A DNA stretch of 58,000 bases from Cryptomeria japonica (taxonomy: Eukaryota; Streptophyta; Pinopsida; Cupressales; Cupressaceae): contig NC_081415.1 of the NCBI RefSeq assembly GCF_030272615.1, positions 234,867,303-234,925,302 of the forward strand, in the 5' to 3' direction. The notes under the pieces were generated by a model. That model was not told the origin of the DNA. It saw only the letters and a program-made list of their open reading frames with translations, and did not search any database. Both the position numbers and the translations under genes were made by a program. Shown here one piece after another: positions 11,811-24,412 of the stretch. How positions within the stretch are numbered: position 1 is the stretch's first letter; the number at the start of each line of letters is the position of its first letter.

Positions 11811-12360
11811 TTTCCTTTTTGCTTTCATTTAGGGTTTTTAGATTTGTTTTTTAGGGCTAACCTCTTTTGATCCGCCTAACGAAGTGGTGCAGCTATTGAA
11901 AAGGGAGAAAAATGTCTTGTCGAAGGCCCCTATTTCGCAAAGTCTTTTGGATCTTAAAATTTACCTAACTTGTGTTCTTGTAGGAGGGGTATCATTTCAA
12001 AACTACTAACAAGTTTGGTGCAGGACCTTTGACAAATATTTGATTTTGAAATAGCTTGCTTTGGCTTCTTTAGTCTAACAAAACACTTCAATTGGTGCTC
12101 TAAAATTAACAAGTGTCTTTTGTGTCTTGAGCAATAGGCTATTTTTGTTTTACCTTTTAGAGGGCCTACCTCCCGAGTAGCCCATAAGGCCAAGTAAGAG
12201 GGAATGACCCAAGTGGTAATGAGCTAAATCCAAGCTCTTCCAAGCTAGTATAAATAAAAGTGTTTGTGACAAAATTTGCAAGCAACAAGTGTTACATGCT
12301 GCAATAACAACGTTATGACTCCTCATAAACCCTATATAGCACAACCTCTATAGGATGGGA

Positions 12361-12690
12361 GGCCTTCCATTTAATGGAGCGTAACACGCTGCTGATTATA
12401 ACCATTCAAATGGATGCCCTTACTACAAACCATTTTGTTTTAGAAGCCAAAAACCTTGTAGTTGTTGGCGTAGGAGGTCAGACCTTTGAAGAAGCTCACA
12501 TTCTTACGGTTCTTAGTAGAGATGCAAAGTTCGCCATGGGGAGTTTTCATGGGGACTGGTGCTTGGCTACTCTAGAGAAGTGAGTGCCAGGGGTGCAACT
12601 AGTGGGATCAAGCATCTAAGTATCCACTTTGAATTGTGTAGCCTCGGGGTAACCCCAAAGTGAGATTCAACAACTATTGTCCTCACTAGC
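12361..12690 (+). other. conserved leader block of Gypsy-A
   Basis: This section aligns, in inverse orientation on the plus strand, with 42230-42580 of Gypsy-B: shared pieces include the AGTTTTCATGGGGACTGGTG region and the CTTTGAATTGTGTAGCCTCG region. It is richer in GC than its surroundings and has no long conserved frame, so a structural RNA role (packaging, dimerisation or translation) is possible but inferred. Confidence 0.55.
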
Positions 12691-12983
12691 TATAGGATTT
12701 GTGCTTGCATGATAAAAAAAACTCAAACATTTTCAAGAAAAACAAAGAAACATTGTGTCTACCATGTTTTCAAGTGTATGCAAAAACATTTCATATTATA
12801 CTTCACATTTGAAAACATTTTGTATTGTTTGGAAAAAACACTTTCAAACATTGAGTCTTCACTATTATTGTGTCCTCTTGCACGAATAGAGTCAAAACAT
12901 TGAGATTTGGTCACATTAAACAACTTCAAAATCAGACAGAATTGCATAAAATATTAGAAAACACATCTATGATTGTTAAAACC

Positions 12984-13234
12984 ACGTCTGCGTCACGAAA
13001 ACGCATCCGTGCAGTACAAAATTATGCCTGTTCTACAATAGATCAGCAACTAAAAATTATCATATTTTCAAAAATTGCGTCTCTGTTAGTCAAAACCACA
13101 TTTGTGCAGCAGAATTGTGTTTTTCACTTTCATGTTAAAATTGTCATTATCACCAGACAACCACGTCCGTGTCTATTGGAATTGTGTTTGTGATAAAAAA
13201 AAGTCACATCTGGGTTGGTTAGAAACTATGTCTG
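12984..13234 (+). repeat. decayed GCGTYTGTG motif array, second leader cluster of Gypsy-A
   Basis: Degenerate motif starts at about 12984, 13003, 13024, 13077, 13098, 13117, 13163, 13184, 13206 and 13228 keep spacings of 19-22 bp within runs. Many CpGs have become TG or CA. It corresponds to the 41804-41950 array of Gypsy-B. Confidence 0.65.
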
Positions 13235-13791
13235 CGTTCACAGTTGAATGATTAGAGAAAATTCTTGAGAACAAAAAGGACTTAGGTTTTCGGATTCAAA
13301 GAGCTTCTAAGGCTTCTTCCTATAGGGATTAATTTTTCAGTCAACCTATTTTTGTCACACATTGTCAATCATTTTCCTTCATTTGCATTTCCCTCATACA
13401 TATCTTCTAAATTTGAGTCAAAAGGTTACTTTTCTTGTCCTCATCACACTTTACAAACATACTACAACACAACACTAGGTGATTCCCACATCAAGATTTG
13501 TCATCTTAGGGTCTTATTTGGTCTTCCTGAGTCAAGGTCAACTTACCTCATCAAGAGATCTATTATCTCTTTGGAAGCTACACCTTACTCTCAAACATAC
13601 ATACTTTGGTCTTACACTCTTGGACATTGCAAGTTTACCCTAGATTCATCTACATTTCATACACCTCTTGGTCTTCCATAGTCTTTGCATCTTCATCATA
13701 CCTTTCATTTTGGTCAAGACTTTAGTCTATGGTTGAAACCCATTCACAAAGGTCTAGAAGGGAAGACAAAGAATTTTTTAGGTCATTAAAC

Positions 13792-16126
13792 ATGAGTACC
13801 TATGAGTTTGATGGAGACAAATTCTACAATCCATTTAACAACCATAGTAATATACCAGACAATGACAACAACAATGGAAATGATAGTGACAATGACAATG
13901 TATTCATGGATTCTGCAAAAGTTGAGGAAACTATCATTGATCCCCATTTTAACAAATTGGTTCAAGAAATCATGAAGAGGGATAGGCAATATTTCCTACA
14001 AGTTATTGCACAAAGTGGGACAAGATTACCTCATGATTTTGATATGTCATAGATTTTGGAGGATGATACAAACCAAATAAATTAAGTTAACACAAGACAA
14101 AGGAGGCCTAATAATGGTGGTAAGAAAGAGCATCTCATGCTTGAGTCACCTTCCTCCCTATTTTAAAAACCTGAAATCCCAAACACATACACTCATTCTC
14201 ATGCCAGTTATGATAGAACCTCTCATGAACAACCCCACAGTCGTCCTTTCCCATGGAGGATAACCACCACTACACCTGATCATGATAATACTGAAGATCA
14301 TACCAATGCATATAATTACGCTCAAGCAAACATTAAAAATCATGACACGAGGAAACCTTGTGTCAGATTTGGGGGCAATACTCAAGATCACTTTTATGTT
14401 ACATCCTATCCTCACGGTCATGACATGTATCGACCTAGAGCTAGTGCCCCTCTTTACAACACCATACCAAGTGGTCCATATGAAATCTATATCTATGTCC
14501 CTCCTCCATATCAACACATTTACGATCAATACCATCCATGTATACATTATATCCCTCCTCCTACGCCCAATGGCTCAAGCATGGGACTAGTTCAAAGAGA
14601 AAAGACACCACCTAAGAATGACTTGCAACAATAGATTAAGGATTTACAAAAGCAAATGGCGGACATGAATACACGAAAGCAACACTACACAATGAAGGAT
14701 ATGTGTCCTTACCCATTTGATAGAAGCATTCCAATGCCTCCAATCCATCCAAATTTTGTGACACCAAAGTTTGATAAGTACTAAGGCAAAGGGGATTCTA
14801 AGGGACACATACAACAGTTTTTCACAACTTGCATTGAGGTACCAGGAGAAGAAACATACTTGATGAGATTGTTCCGACAAATATTATGTGAACAAGAAAT
14901 GGAATGGTTCTCCCAACTTCCACCTGGAATTAAATCATGGAGTGACCTAGGAGAGGCTTTTATACAACACTTCTCATATAATATTGAAATAGATGTGTTA
15001 GTAGCTACCTTGTGCAATACTAGGCAATAAAATGGGGAATCCTTCTCTTCATTTTTATAGCGATGGAGAGGTCTTTCTAGTCGATGCTCTTGTGATATAC
15101 CACAAAAATAAATGGTAGAAATGTTCACACAAAATGTCAATAAGGATATTGGATATGAGCTAAGAAAAGCTTGTTTATCTACCTTCAAAGAGGTCATTGA
15201 GAGATGAATGGCGATGGAGAATTCTTATTGAACAAGGTATCATTAAGATATTCAAAAAGAAAAAAGAGGAATAAAATGGGAAAGACAAACCCCTCTTTTG
15301 GAACAAGAATAAGAACATAGTCAATGATTGGGTAGTAGATGCAAATGTTATAAAACCAAAAATGACTTTTCCAGGTGCAAGCTCATCTAGCTCAAACAAT
15401 CAAGTGAAAAATCAAAGGCAATCAAAACCTTGAAGGAAATACACTTATTTGGGAGAATTGATTGAAACAACATTCAAGAAATTGGTTGCAAACAAGCTAA
15501 TAACACTACCAAATAATCCACCATACGAGCTGAAAGTAAAACCAAATTGGTAGAATGATGATGAATATTGCAAATATCACAAGAGAAAAGGGCATTTAAC
15601 TAGCAATTATCATAGATTGAAGAATACCATACATGATCTTATTGATAGAGGTGACATAGAAGTTGATGGTCACACCTCAAATGAAGAGAATGCGATGTTT
15701 AAGGAGCCATTTCCTAAACACGGCAAGGGAAAAGCAAAAACTACAGATAATCAAGCTAATTATACCAAGACGCCCTATGATTATGACTCTACTATTAATC
15801 ACATTTTAATAGATAATCATGTGTCTAAAATTATCATAAAGGACAAAAATCCCAAAGTTTCTACCCAAAGTAGTAAGGTTGTTTTAAAAGGCATTGGACC
15901 ATCTTCCCCATCTTCTAAAGATGAAACTTCTAAATGTAATGTTAAAACTCGTCGAGGTAAATTCACCTTGCAAGGCATTCCATCGAAGAACACAACCTCT
16001 TCATCCACCAAAAATGAGTATGTCCTTGTAGATCAGTTATGGAAAATACCCGCCCTCATTTTGATCCTTGATCTTTTACGCGTATCCCTTGCACATAAGG
16101 CCATCCTTGACAAAAATTTGAGATAA
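13792..16126 (+). pseudogene. Gypsy-A gag
   Basis: The reading starts at 13792 (MSTYEFDGDKFYNP) and, unlike Gypsy-B, runs without a break from this N-terminal part into the DPHFNKLVQEIMKRDRQYF segment. The structural core (FVTPKFDKY ... EMEWFSQLPPGIKSW ... EAFIQHFSYNIE ... NVNKDIGYELRKACLSTF) lies at about 14750-15200, and a zinc-motif-like segment CKYHKRKGHLTSNYHRL at about 15567-15617. The frame has several stops (14050, 14632, 15058 and others) and a shift between about 15215 and 15430. Most stops stand where Gypsy-B has glutamine. Gag would form the particle and bind RNA; this copy cannot. Confidence 0.88.
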
Positions 16127-16143
16127 ACTTTTGTACCCACTTA

Positions 16144-17448
16144 TTTGAACATGGACCAGTTTCAAGCCATGGTGGGATACATTTTTGTAACGCATAGCCT
16201 TACATTCACAGAAGCTAATGATGCATCCATAACCCGGCCTCATAATGCACCTCTACATATTGAAGCCTTTCTCCATAAAAACTAAACAAAATGAGTCTTG
16301 ATAGATGGAGGAGCAGGTCTGAATATTTGTACATTGAACACTATTAAACAATTGGGATATTATAAAAAGGCTATAAATTCTACACATGCTATCACCATAA
16401 AAGTGTATGATGACTAAGAGCGCCCATCCAAGGGCACAATCACCTTACCTCTCAGAGTTGGGCCAGTGACGAAGGATGTGGTTTGTCAAGTCCTTGATTT
16501 AGAGCTCACATACAATATACTCTTGGGACACCCATGGATTCATGAAATGAGAGTTGTTCCTTCTACATATCATCAATGTATTAAGTTCCCATATAATGGA
16601 GTTGAAGTGACTGTTAATGGTGATCCGAATCCGTTCATATATTGCAACAACCTGTGGTCAAAATTGGAAACAATAATACCAATCAATAGAGAAGCAACTC
16701 CATCATCCACATATGTTGATCCCGAGTCACTAAAACCTTCAACATCAAAATAAGGTGAGCTTAAAGGGAAATATCAATATAAAGGCATGGGCGAGTACAC
16801 TCTAAATCAAACTATGTACCTAAGACAAGTAATGGATTCTCCAAAAGAATATGGATGATCACATCCTTCTAAAAGGGTATCTATCATTACGCTAAAATGG
16901 GATCCTACTATATTCCAAAAGTGGGGTGAGATGGAAGAAGAGGACTTATACAAAATGCTTTATAAAGAACATGAAGAAGATACACAAGATTACATCAAGA
17001 TACCATGTGAAAAGTATTGAAAAGAGTTCAAGATCTTGCAAAAATTTAGGTATGATGGTAAGAGTCCTCTTGGCCTAAGAAAAGAAGGTATCACTCAACC
17101 TTTGCAACCAGAATTGACATTCAAGAATCAGTGCTCCAAAGGACTTGGTTTCATACCTTTTAGGTTAAGTACATATAAATCTAAAGAAGCATTGCAAGTC
17201 ATGGACTCTTATGATCAACAAGAGAAAGTCTGTTCCATCGATTCCAATGAGTGGGAATGGGGTTCAGACAAATCATCTAGTAATTATTAGCTCACTGAAA
17301 CATTCAGAGAACTAGGTGAACCCACAAAGGAAGAAGTGTTCAATAGAAAATTCAGGGTTGGTCAGAATACTTTAGAGTCTACAATTCAAAATGATGATAA
17401 TAAAGGAAAAACTCATGAGGATCCCAAATAGTCTTCATTCCTAGGTTC
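16144..17448 (+). pseudogene. Gypsy-A protease and G-patch-like linker
   Basis: The aspartic protease motif LIDGGAGLNICTL lies near 16300 and the ILLGHPWIHEM block near 16520, as in Gypsy-B. A G-patch-like segment (FRYDGKSPLGLRKEGITQPL ... SKGLGF) lies at about 17045-17155. Stops are scattered through the segment. The frame breaks off at 17448 where Copia-A inserted and resumes at 24408. Confidence 0.85.
17444..17448. repeat. Copia-A target duplication, left copy
   Basis: GGTTC before the element corresponds to GGCTT at 24408-24412 after it. The two differ by two transitions. Gypsy-B has the undisrupted sequence at this point, which supports the junction. Confidence 0.6.
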
Positions 17449-18674
17449 TGTTATGATAACCGGTGGACAACTGAGAGGAGGGGGTGAATCAATTGTCAAT
17501 AGATTATAAAAATTTAAGGAGACAAAACCTTTTACCAGAATGCATAAACCAAATACCAGAATAGAAGATATAATAATTAAGCAGAAACATAAATCATAGA
17601 ATAATTACCAACCATCCATAACACATAACATCGAGATTTGTACGTGGAAAACCCGTTAAAGAGAAAAACCATAGTGGGAAGCCTACCCACAGTCAGATAA
17701 TACTTCTGCAACAAGTATGTGATTACAATAAGAGGGGACTACACATTCAGGAAGGCCAACAACCTAGAGCACACTGTTCATTAGAAAATGAGCCTCACTG
17801 AATACAAAAGAAATCCAGACTATAATTCAGAAAGATGAATGAACTGCAAGAATAGCATCTCCTATGCCTGAGTATAGTTTTGGTTAAGCTCAATACTAGA
17901 GGTCTTAAACCTCTTACACAAACTCAATTCAATCATCTATAATCGACCAAAACCTATGAATATGATTACAACTTTATTCACACACAGATAATTCCGTAAC
18001 CTTGACCTACGATCTACAAAGAGATCTTACATCATATTTATACCAACCTGAGACCTAAACAATTAGGTCGGCCACGTAAAAGATAATACAATAGATTCGT
18101 TACATAATCCCACAAACCAATGATAAACCAAGTCAGCCTAAGACCGAAACAACATAAACCAAACAATAAATCCAACTGGTGATGCATCAGGAGCATTAAC
18201 CAACATACACGTTACATTAACTGGTCCATAACTGAGCATAATAACCACCGGACCTAAAATAGGCCGCCATAAGCCAAATGAAACACCATGAACAACTGGA
18301 AAATGAACAAGATAACCATCAGCATCCCAATAACCTTCTATAAGCCGCACCAACACCACTTATCAAATTCATCAAAAGATCTTCATCAAAGCACCGCCGG
18401 TAAAACCATTACTGGTAACCAAAAGGCTTACTAGAACAAATGATAGCATCTAGATCATCAAATCCCAAACCAACTGAATGTGATACACATCAAGAACACA
18501 TGAATAACCAATCCAAACCAATTCCAATAGCCAGACCAAACCAGAGACAAATCTCCAGATCAACATCAAAGACCAACCACTCTACCGAGAGTCAGTAGAC
18601 AACAAAACAACTAGTGTTGACATCAATGACAAACATCAATGCAACACATAATCAATTCCTCGAAATTGCCAACA
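17449..18674 (-). repeat. Copia-A 3' LTR
   Basis: On the plus strand it starts TGTTATGATAACCGG and ends GAAATTGCCAACA, so the minus strand begins TGTTGGC. It pairs with 23191-24407. Near its left end is a G-rich CTGAGAGGAGGGGGTGAATC block shared with the other copia LTRs in the window. Open frames within it have no meaning. Confidence 0.92.
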
Positions 18675-18690
18675 ATCTCTCCCTTTGGCA
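18675..18690 (-). other. Copia-A polypurine tract
   Basis: On the minus strand GCCAAAGGGAGAGAT lies immediately before the 3' LTR, where second-strand DNA synthesis is primed. A second similar tract (GATGTCAAAGGGGGAGAG on the minus strand) lies near 18862-18880. Confidence 0.8.
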
Positions 18691-19031
18691 TTGGTGACAA
18701 CACTAGATGTGAAAAAATCCAAGTGCCAAATAAGTCTCCCCCAATGGAAGACATCTAAGAAAATCTCCAAGATGATATGACAATGAAGTTCTTGAACCAA
18801 CATACCAAACTCCCCCTATGAATAATATCCCCATTAAGCTCTATTTTTCACATAAATATCTCTCCCCCTTTGACATCAAAGCCATAAATCTGACATAAAA
18901 ATCAAATAAAAATCATAAATCCTTTGAACCATACAACTGACTACTCCCCTTGAGTAGTAGCTCCAACTCATCAATCCAGAATGAATGATAGTTCTGATAA
19001 TGCATGCCGAACTGATGCTAGTCAGCATCAC
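18691..19031 (-). other. Copia-A 3' untranslated internal region
   Basis: Non-coding part between the end of RNase H and the polypurine tract. The only notable content is the second purine tract near 18862-18880. Confidence 0.7.
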
Positions 19032-19811
19032 TCAAGTCTCTACCGAAGGGGCATAAACTCCCAATCTGTCTTTGAAGTACTCAAATGATTCTATAGGCAA
19101 AGGATTAGTGAAGATATCTACAATCTTCTCTTTAGTGTTCACATAAACCAGTTCGACTTCATTTTCTTCCAACTTCTCCTTCAAAAAATTATACTTGATA
19201 GAAATGTTCTTAGTCTTAGAATGAATTACAGGATTCTTTGATATGTCAATAGTAGCAAAGTTATCACAGTGAATAACTACCAGTTCATTGCAATCTACCC
19301 TTATATCTTTCAACATTTTCTTTATCCATAGAACTTGTGTACAGTTAGTAGCAACAACAACATACTTAGCTTTAACATTAGATAAAGAAGTACACGACTG
19401 TTTCTTGCTGATCCATGAAACAAGTTTCTTTCCAAGAAAGAAAGCTCCATCAGATGTGCTTTTCCAGTCATCAACATCTCCAAACCAATCAACATCCGTA
19501 TATGCACATAGTGTAAAGTCATTATTTTTAGGATACCACAAACCATACTCAGTTGTTCCTTGCAAATACCTGAAAATCCTTTTCACCACACTCTCATGAT
19601 TCTCTCTAGGATCACTTTGATATCTTGATACAATACAAAGTGCATTCATTATATATGGTCTAGTCTGAGTTAGATATAACAAACCTCCAATCATATATTT
19701 ATACCTTGTAGGATTTATCGGAGCTAATACATCATACTTTGTCAATTTATCACTTGTAACTATAGGGGTACCGACCAATTTGGGATTTTCCATACCAAAT
19801 TTATTCAACAA
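19032..19811 (-). pseudogene. Copia-A RT C-terminus and RNase H
   Basis: The frame holds the GGLLYLTQTRPYIMNAL block, YTDVDWFGDVDDWKSTSDGAF, the KKQSCTSLSN block, a CDNFATIDISKNPVIHSKTK block and the end KDRLGV, in the order found in Ty1/copia RNase H. RNase H removes the RNA strand after reverse transcription. The frame is open for about 260 codons and ends at a natural-looking stop; the link to the upstream RT frame is broken at 19857. Confidence 0.9.
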
Positions 19812-19856
19812 CTCTCTAGCATACTTATTTTGACAGATGAAAATACCTTTATCATT

Positions 19857-20618
19857 CTAAGTATTCTGCAAACCTAAGAAAAATTTCATCTCTCCAATCA
19901 TAGACATCTCAGATTCATTCTTCATATTTTCAGAGAATTCCATACATAACTTATCCTCACCTCCAAAAATGATATCATCAACAAAGACTTTAACAATCAA
20001 TATGTCATCATCAGTGATCTTATAATATAAGTTACTGTCACCATTACCTTTAGTGAAACCGAGCTTCAAAAGACATTTGTCCAATCTAGCATACCACGCT
20101 CTAGGGGCTTGTTTCAATCCATATAAAGCTTTCCTTATCCTGCAAACCATGTTTCTGTCCTCTGAAAGTGAAAATCCATCAAGTTGCTCAATGTAAACTT
20201 CCTCTTCAAGATCTCCATTAAAAAATGCACACCTAACATCCATCTAATAAACCTTGTATTTCTTATTGGCAACATGAGAAAGATATAATCTCACAGCTTC
20301 AATCCTAGCTACCAGAGAAAAAGTCTCATAATAATCAATTCCGTCCTTCTGAGAATATCCTTTACATACCATTCTAGCCTTATTCCTCACAACTTGTCCA
20401 TCCTCATTGAATCTATTCCTAAAAACCCATTTAGTTCCAATAACATTCTTATTTTTAGGCTTGAGAACTAAAGTCCATGTGTTGTTCTTTTCAATCTGAT
20501 CTAATTCCTCTTCCATAGATTTCATCCAACATTCATCTTTACAAGATTCAATAATTGATGCTAGTTCAACTTGAGAAATTAAATATACCTCATCATTTGC
20601 CAACCTTCTTCTTTTCAT
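19857..20618 (-). pseudogene. Copia-A reverse transcriptase
   Basis: The sequence runs from [20 protein letters not shown] through KARMVCKGYSQKDGIDY, MDVRCAFFNGDLEEEVYIEQ and ALYGLKQAPRAWYARLD to the catalytic VFVDDIIFGG near 19985, then FFLGLQ. Two in-frame TAG codons break it: at 20244-20246, directly before MDV, and at 19857-19859, after FLGLQNT. Copia-B and related elements carry glutamine at the first of these. The catalytic FVDD is intact. Confidence 0.92.
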
Positions 20619-20888
20619 TACTCCTTTATTATTGTCTCCAATGATTTGATCTTCATAATGATTTAACCTTACATACCTAGGAGTCTTCCGACTTTCTATT
20701 TCTTTGCTCTGATCTTCAGTTACAGTTGAATTTTTTGATATTGTCAGGGTAACTAGTTCAACATTCTATTCCAGTACAGGTGCTACTGGTTCAATTATGA
20801 TCATCTCCACTTTTGGTTCTCTCTCATAAGTTCTGATTTGACCTTTGTACAACTCATCCACCTTGACATTTGCACTCTCCACAATTCT

Positions 20889-21945
20889 CTACAATCTTTT
20901 GTTATCACATCTATATTCTTTTCTTTCATTAGAATAACCGATAAATATCCCTTGATCACATCTAGGATAAAACTTTTCAATGGAATCATCTCTTTTGATG
21001 TAGCATTTACTACCAAAGATTCGAAAATACTTAACTGTAGGTGTATGACCAAATCGTAACTCATAAGGTGTCTTACCGATGTCTCCTTTGATATGAAATC
21101 TGTTGAATGTGTATATTGTCGTGCTCATAACTTCTCTCCAATAGATATGAGGTAGATTAGCTTCCATCATCATAGTTTTCGCCGCATCCAAGATAGTTTT
21201 GTTCTTTCTTTCCACTACACCATTCTACTGAGGTGTCGAGGGTGTAGACAACTGTCTCCTTATCGCATACTTCTCACAATTATTGTTAAATTCACTGGAT
21301 GTAAATTCGCCATCTTGATATGACCTTAAGCATTTAATCTTCAACCTTGTCTCTATCTACACTTTAGCTTTAAAGATCTTAAACTTTTCAAAATCTTGAG
21401 ATTTCTTCCTTAGAAAAGTAACCCACATCATTCTAGAATAGTCATCAATGATTAGCATGAAATATCTGTCACCCTAAAAACTCTTTATTCTAGCAGGACC
21501 ACACAAATCAGTATGAATGAGACCAATAACATCGTTACATTTGTCTTGTATACTCTTAAAAGAAGTTCTGACTTGTTTTCCCATTTGACATTACTTACAT
21601 ACCAGATTATAGGGCTTCACAATCTTAGGTATATCTTTAACAACCATAATTTATACTTATCTTTACAATGCAATCAAAATTCATATGACACAACCTCTTA
21701 TGACATAACCAATTCTCATCAACTTGTGCAATCAAGCATGTATTCTCACTGGAGTTCAAATGAAAGATGCTACCTTTAGTCTGTGTACCGGTTGCAATCT
21801 CCAAACCAGATCTGTTGATGATTTTGCATTTTCCATCCTTGAACTGTAATTGAAATCCCTTATCCACCCACTGTCCTACACTCAAAATATTATGCCCTAA
21901 ACCTTCAACATAATACAAATTATCAGTGTTATTATTACCATCCAA
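20889..21945 (-). pseudogene. Copia-A integrase
   Basis: The pre-integrase part (LGHNILSVGQWVDKGF and the CHKRLCHMNF block) lies at 21637-21945. The core continues through 21215-21500 and the C-terminal half (ERKNKTILDAAKTMMMEANL, FGSKCYIKRDD, GIFIGYS) at 20889-21215. The second catalytic Asp appears changed to Tyr near 21320, and TAG at 21235-21237 falls in the conserved TPQQNG motif. Integrase would join the DNA copy to the chromosome; this one is inactive. Confidence 0.88.
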
Positions 21946-21954
21946 TGATATAGT

Positions 21955-23134
21955 TCATCTTCCTCTGATCATACATGCTTTGTCATCTCCAGTCATATGA
22001 TGTGAACATCCACTGTCTATCACCCATTCATCCTTGTCTTCAATTTTAGTAGCAAGGGCCTTTTCCTCATTTTGAATAATAGGTGCTAGAGCATATTCCT
22101 TGATAGTAAAAAATACCCATTCCTTTCCACTTCTGGATCCATTGGCTGAATATTGTGTCGGTTCATCATCAGAATCAGTCGCACCTTCCTCATTTGCATA
22201 GTAACATGATTTGTCTTTGTTCCTCTTGTACTTATGCTTATTATGATAATCATGGTTAGGCCTAAAAGATCTTCTACCTTTCTCTTCAAATCTTGGATTC
22301 CTCTCAAGAAATATAGATGCAAAATGACCTATATTATTACATGCAAAACATTTAAAAGGTGATTTTCCTTCATACTTACTTCTTGTTTGACCTTTAGGTA
22401 CTCTTCTAGAAAATAGGGCTTCAAGTTGACCAAACTCATCATCCTCTTTCCTCATTTCCTCCAGTTCTTTTGCATATAAATCTTTCCAATCACTCTTGCT
22501 GGCTGATGATGCATATGTGTGAAAAGTAAATTCAGTCTTTGTAGCTCCTTGAGGACCAAATTCTTCAAGCTCAAAAGAAGATAATTTTCCAACCAAAGTA
22601 TCCTTGTTAACAGAAGTGTTAGCCATTATTTTCAGCTCATTAATTGTAGTAGCCTTCATCTTGTAAGTCGGTGGCAAAGCTCTCAATACTTTATAAATAA
22701 TCTCATCTTCGCTCAAAGATCCACCACAACACTGAATTCCCATCGATCTTCAGATTCTCATACCTTACCCGATAACCATCAAGTTTAACAATTTTAATAG
22801 TAGGGTCACCTTCATTTAGAGCCTCCAACTTATCCCATATAGCCTTCGCAGATGATTGGTCAATTAATCCCATAATTTGCTGATTAGAAAGTGCGTTGAA
22901 GAGTGCTTCTCTAGCTCTACACTCATTTTCAATGTCCTTATCCAAGGTTGTCGGAGGAGAATTTCCAGATGCTGGATTATGAGGTGTATAGCCTTTCTCT
23001 GTGATCTCCCAAATCTCTTTCCTAATACATCTCAAATGAGTCTCCATCCAAATCTTCCATACCCTATAATTTGTCGAATCAAGCTTAGGGGTTTCTCTCT
23101 AGAAAAAAAATGCAGTTGAAATAATAGTTGCCAT
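21955..23134 (-). pseudogene. Copia-A gag and protease
   Basis: The start is placed at 23134. A TAG follows soon after. The Gag core occupies 22703-23047, then shifts frame into 21955-22743, which holds a zinc knuckle CFACNNIGHF near 22340 whose final Cys is missing and the protease motif WVIDSGCSHHM near 22010. The mixture of one frameshift, early stop and a lost zinc ligand marks it as dead. Confidence 0.88.
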
Positions 23135-23176
23135 AGGATCTGCCTCAAGTGGTTAAGCTTCTCCAGAGAGGACCAA

Positions 23177-23188
23177 GCTCTGATACCA
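23177..23188 (-). other. Copia-A primer binding site
   Basis: On the minus strand TGGTATCAGAGC follows the 5' LTR, the usual Ty1/copia site complementary to the 3' end of initiator methionine tRNA. Confidence 0.93.
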
Positions 23189-23190
23189 AT

Positions 23191-24407
23191 TATTAGGATA
23201 ATCAGTGGACAACTAAGAGGGGGGATGAATTAGTTGTCAACATATTATAAAACTTTAAGCACATGAAACCTTTTACCGGAATGCATAAACCAAATACCAG
23301 AATAGAAGATATAACAATTAAGCACAAACATAATTCACAGAACAATTACCAACCATCCATAACACATAACACTAGGATTTGTACATGGAAAACCAGGTAA
23401 AGAAAAAAACCATGCTGGGAAGTCTACCCATAGTCAGATAATACTTCTACAACAAGTATGTGATAACAATAAGAAAGGCCTGCACATGCAAGAAGGCCAA
23501 CAACCTAGAGTGCACTGCTCATCACAAAATGAGCCTACTACAAGAGAAATCCATACTACAATCCAAAAAGATGAATGAACTGCAAGAATAGCATTTCCTA
23601 TGCCTAATTACAGTTTCGATTAAGCCTAATATTGAAGGTCTTAAACCTCTTATACAAACCCACTTCAATCACCTATGATCGACCAAAATGTCTGCATATG
23701 ATTACAACTTTATTCGCACACAAATAATTCCACAACCTTGACCTACTATCTACAAAGAGATCTTACATCATATTTATACCAACCTAGGACCTAAACAATT
23801 AGATTGACCACCTAAAAGATAATCTAATAGATTCGTTACATAATCCCACAAACCAATGATAAACCAAGTTGGCCTAAGACTGAAACAACATAAACCAAAT
23901 AATAAATCCAATAGGTGATGCATCAGGAGCATCAAACAACACGTTACATAAACCGGTCCATAACCTAGCAGAATAACCACCGTACCTAAAATAGGTTACC
24001 ATAAGCCAAATGAAACAACATGAACAACTGGAACACGAACAAGATAACCAAAAACATCTTGATAACCTTCTAAAAGCCGCACCAACACAACTTATTAGAT
24101 TCATCAAAAGATCTTCATCAAAGCATTGTCGATAAAACCCTTACCGGTAACCAAAAGGCTTTACTAGAACAAATGATAGCATCCAGATCATCAAATCTAG
24201 AACCAACTGAATATGATACACATCAGGAACACATGAATAACCAATCTAAACTGATTTCAAGAATTAGACCAAACCAGAGACAAATCTCCATATCAACATC
24301 AAAGACCAACCACTCTACCTAAAGCTAGTAGACAACAAAATAACCAGTGTTGACATCAATGACAAAAATCAATGCAACACATAATCAATTCCTCCAAATT
24401 TCCAACA
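23191..24407 (-). repeat. Copia-A 5' LTR
   Basis: It matches 17449-18674 over its whole length, with many single-base differences and small indels. It ends CCAACA on the plus strand at 24407. The left terminal dinucleotide has decayed from TG to TA. Confidence 0.92.
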
Positions 24408-24412
24408 GGCTT
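24408..24412. repeat. Copia-A target duplication, right copy
   Basis: GGCTT, partner of GGTTC at 17444-17448, differing by two transitions. Gypsy-A linker sequence follows at once. Confidence 0.6.

Larger units (their letters stand above)
17449..24407 (-). mobile_element. Copia-A: Ty1/copia element inserted in Gypsy-A
   Basis: Two LTRs of about 1.22 kb flank an internal region with gag, protease, integrase, RT and RNase H on the minus strand in Ty1/copia order. The primer binding site TGGTATCAGAGC follows the right (5') LTR and a purine tract precedes the left (3') LTR. Removing 17449-24407 rejoins the Gypsy-A polyprotein linker. LTRs differ by roughly a tenth of positions by eye, and the coding frame has several stops and frameshifts. 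Confidence 0.95.

Noticed and set aside
18138-18359. Open frames inside the copia LTRs (also 23774-24107, 44700-44912, 57279-57491)
   Set aside because: They recur because LTRs recur; no domain is present and the frames are not conserved between LTR copies.
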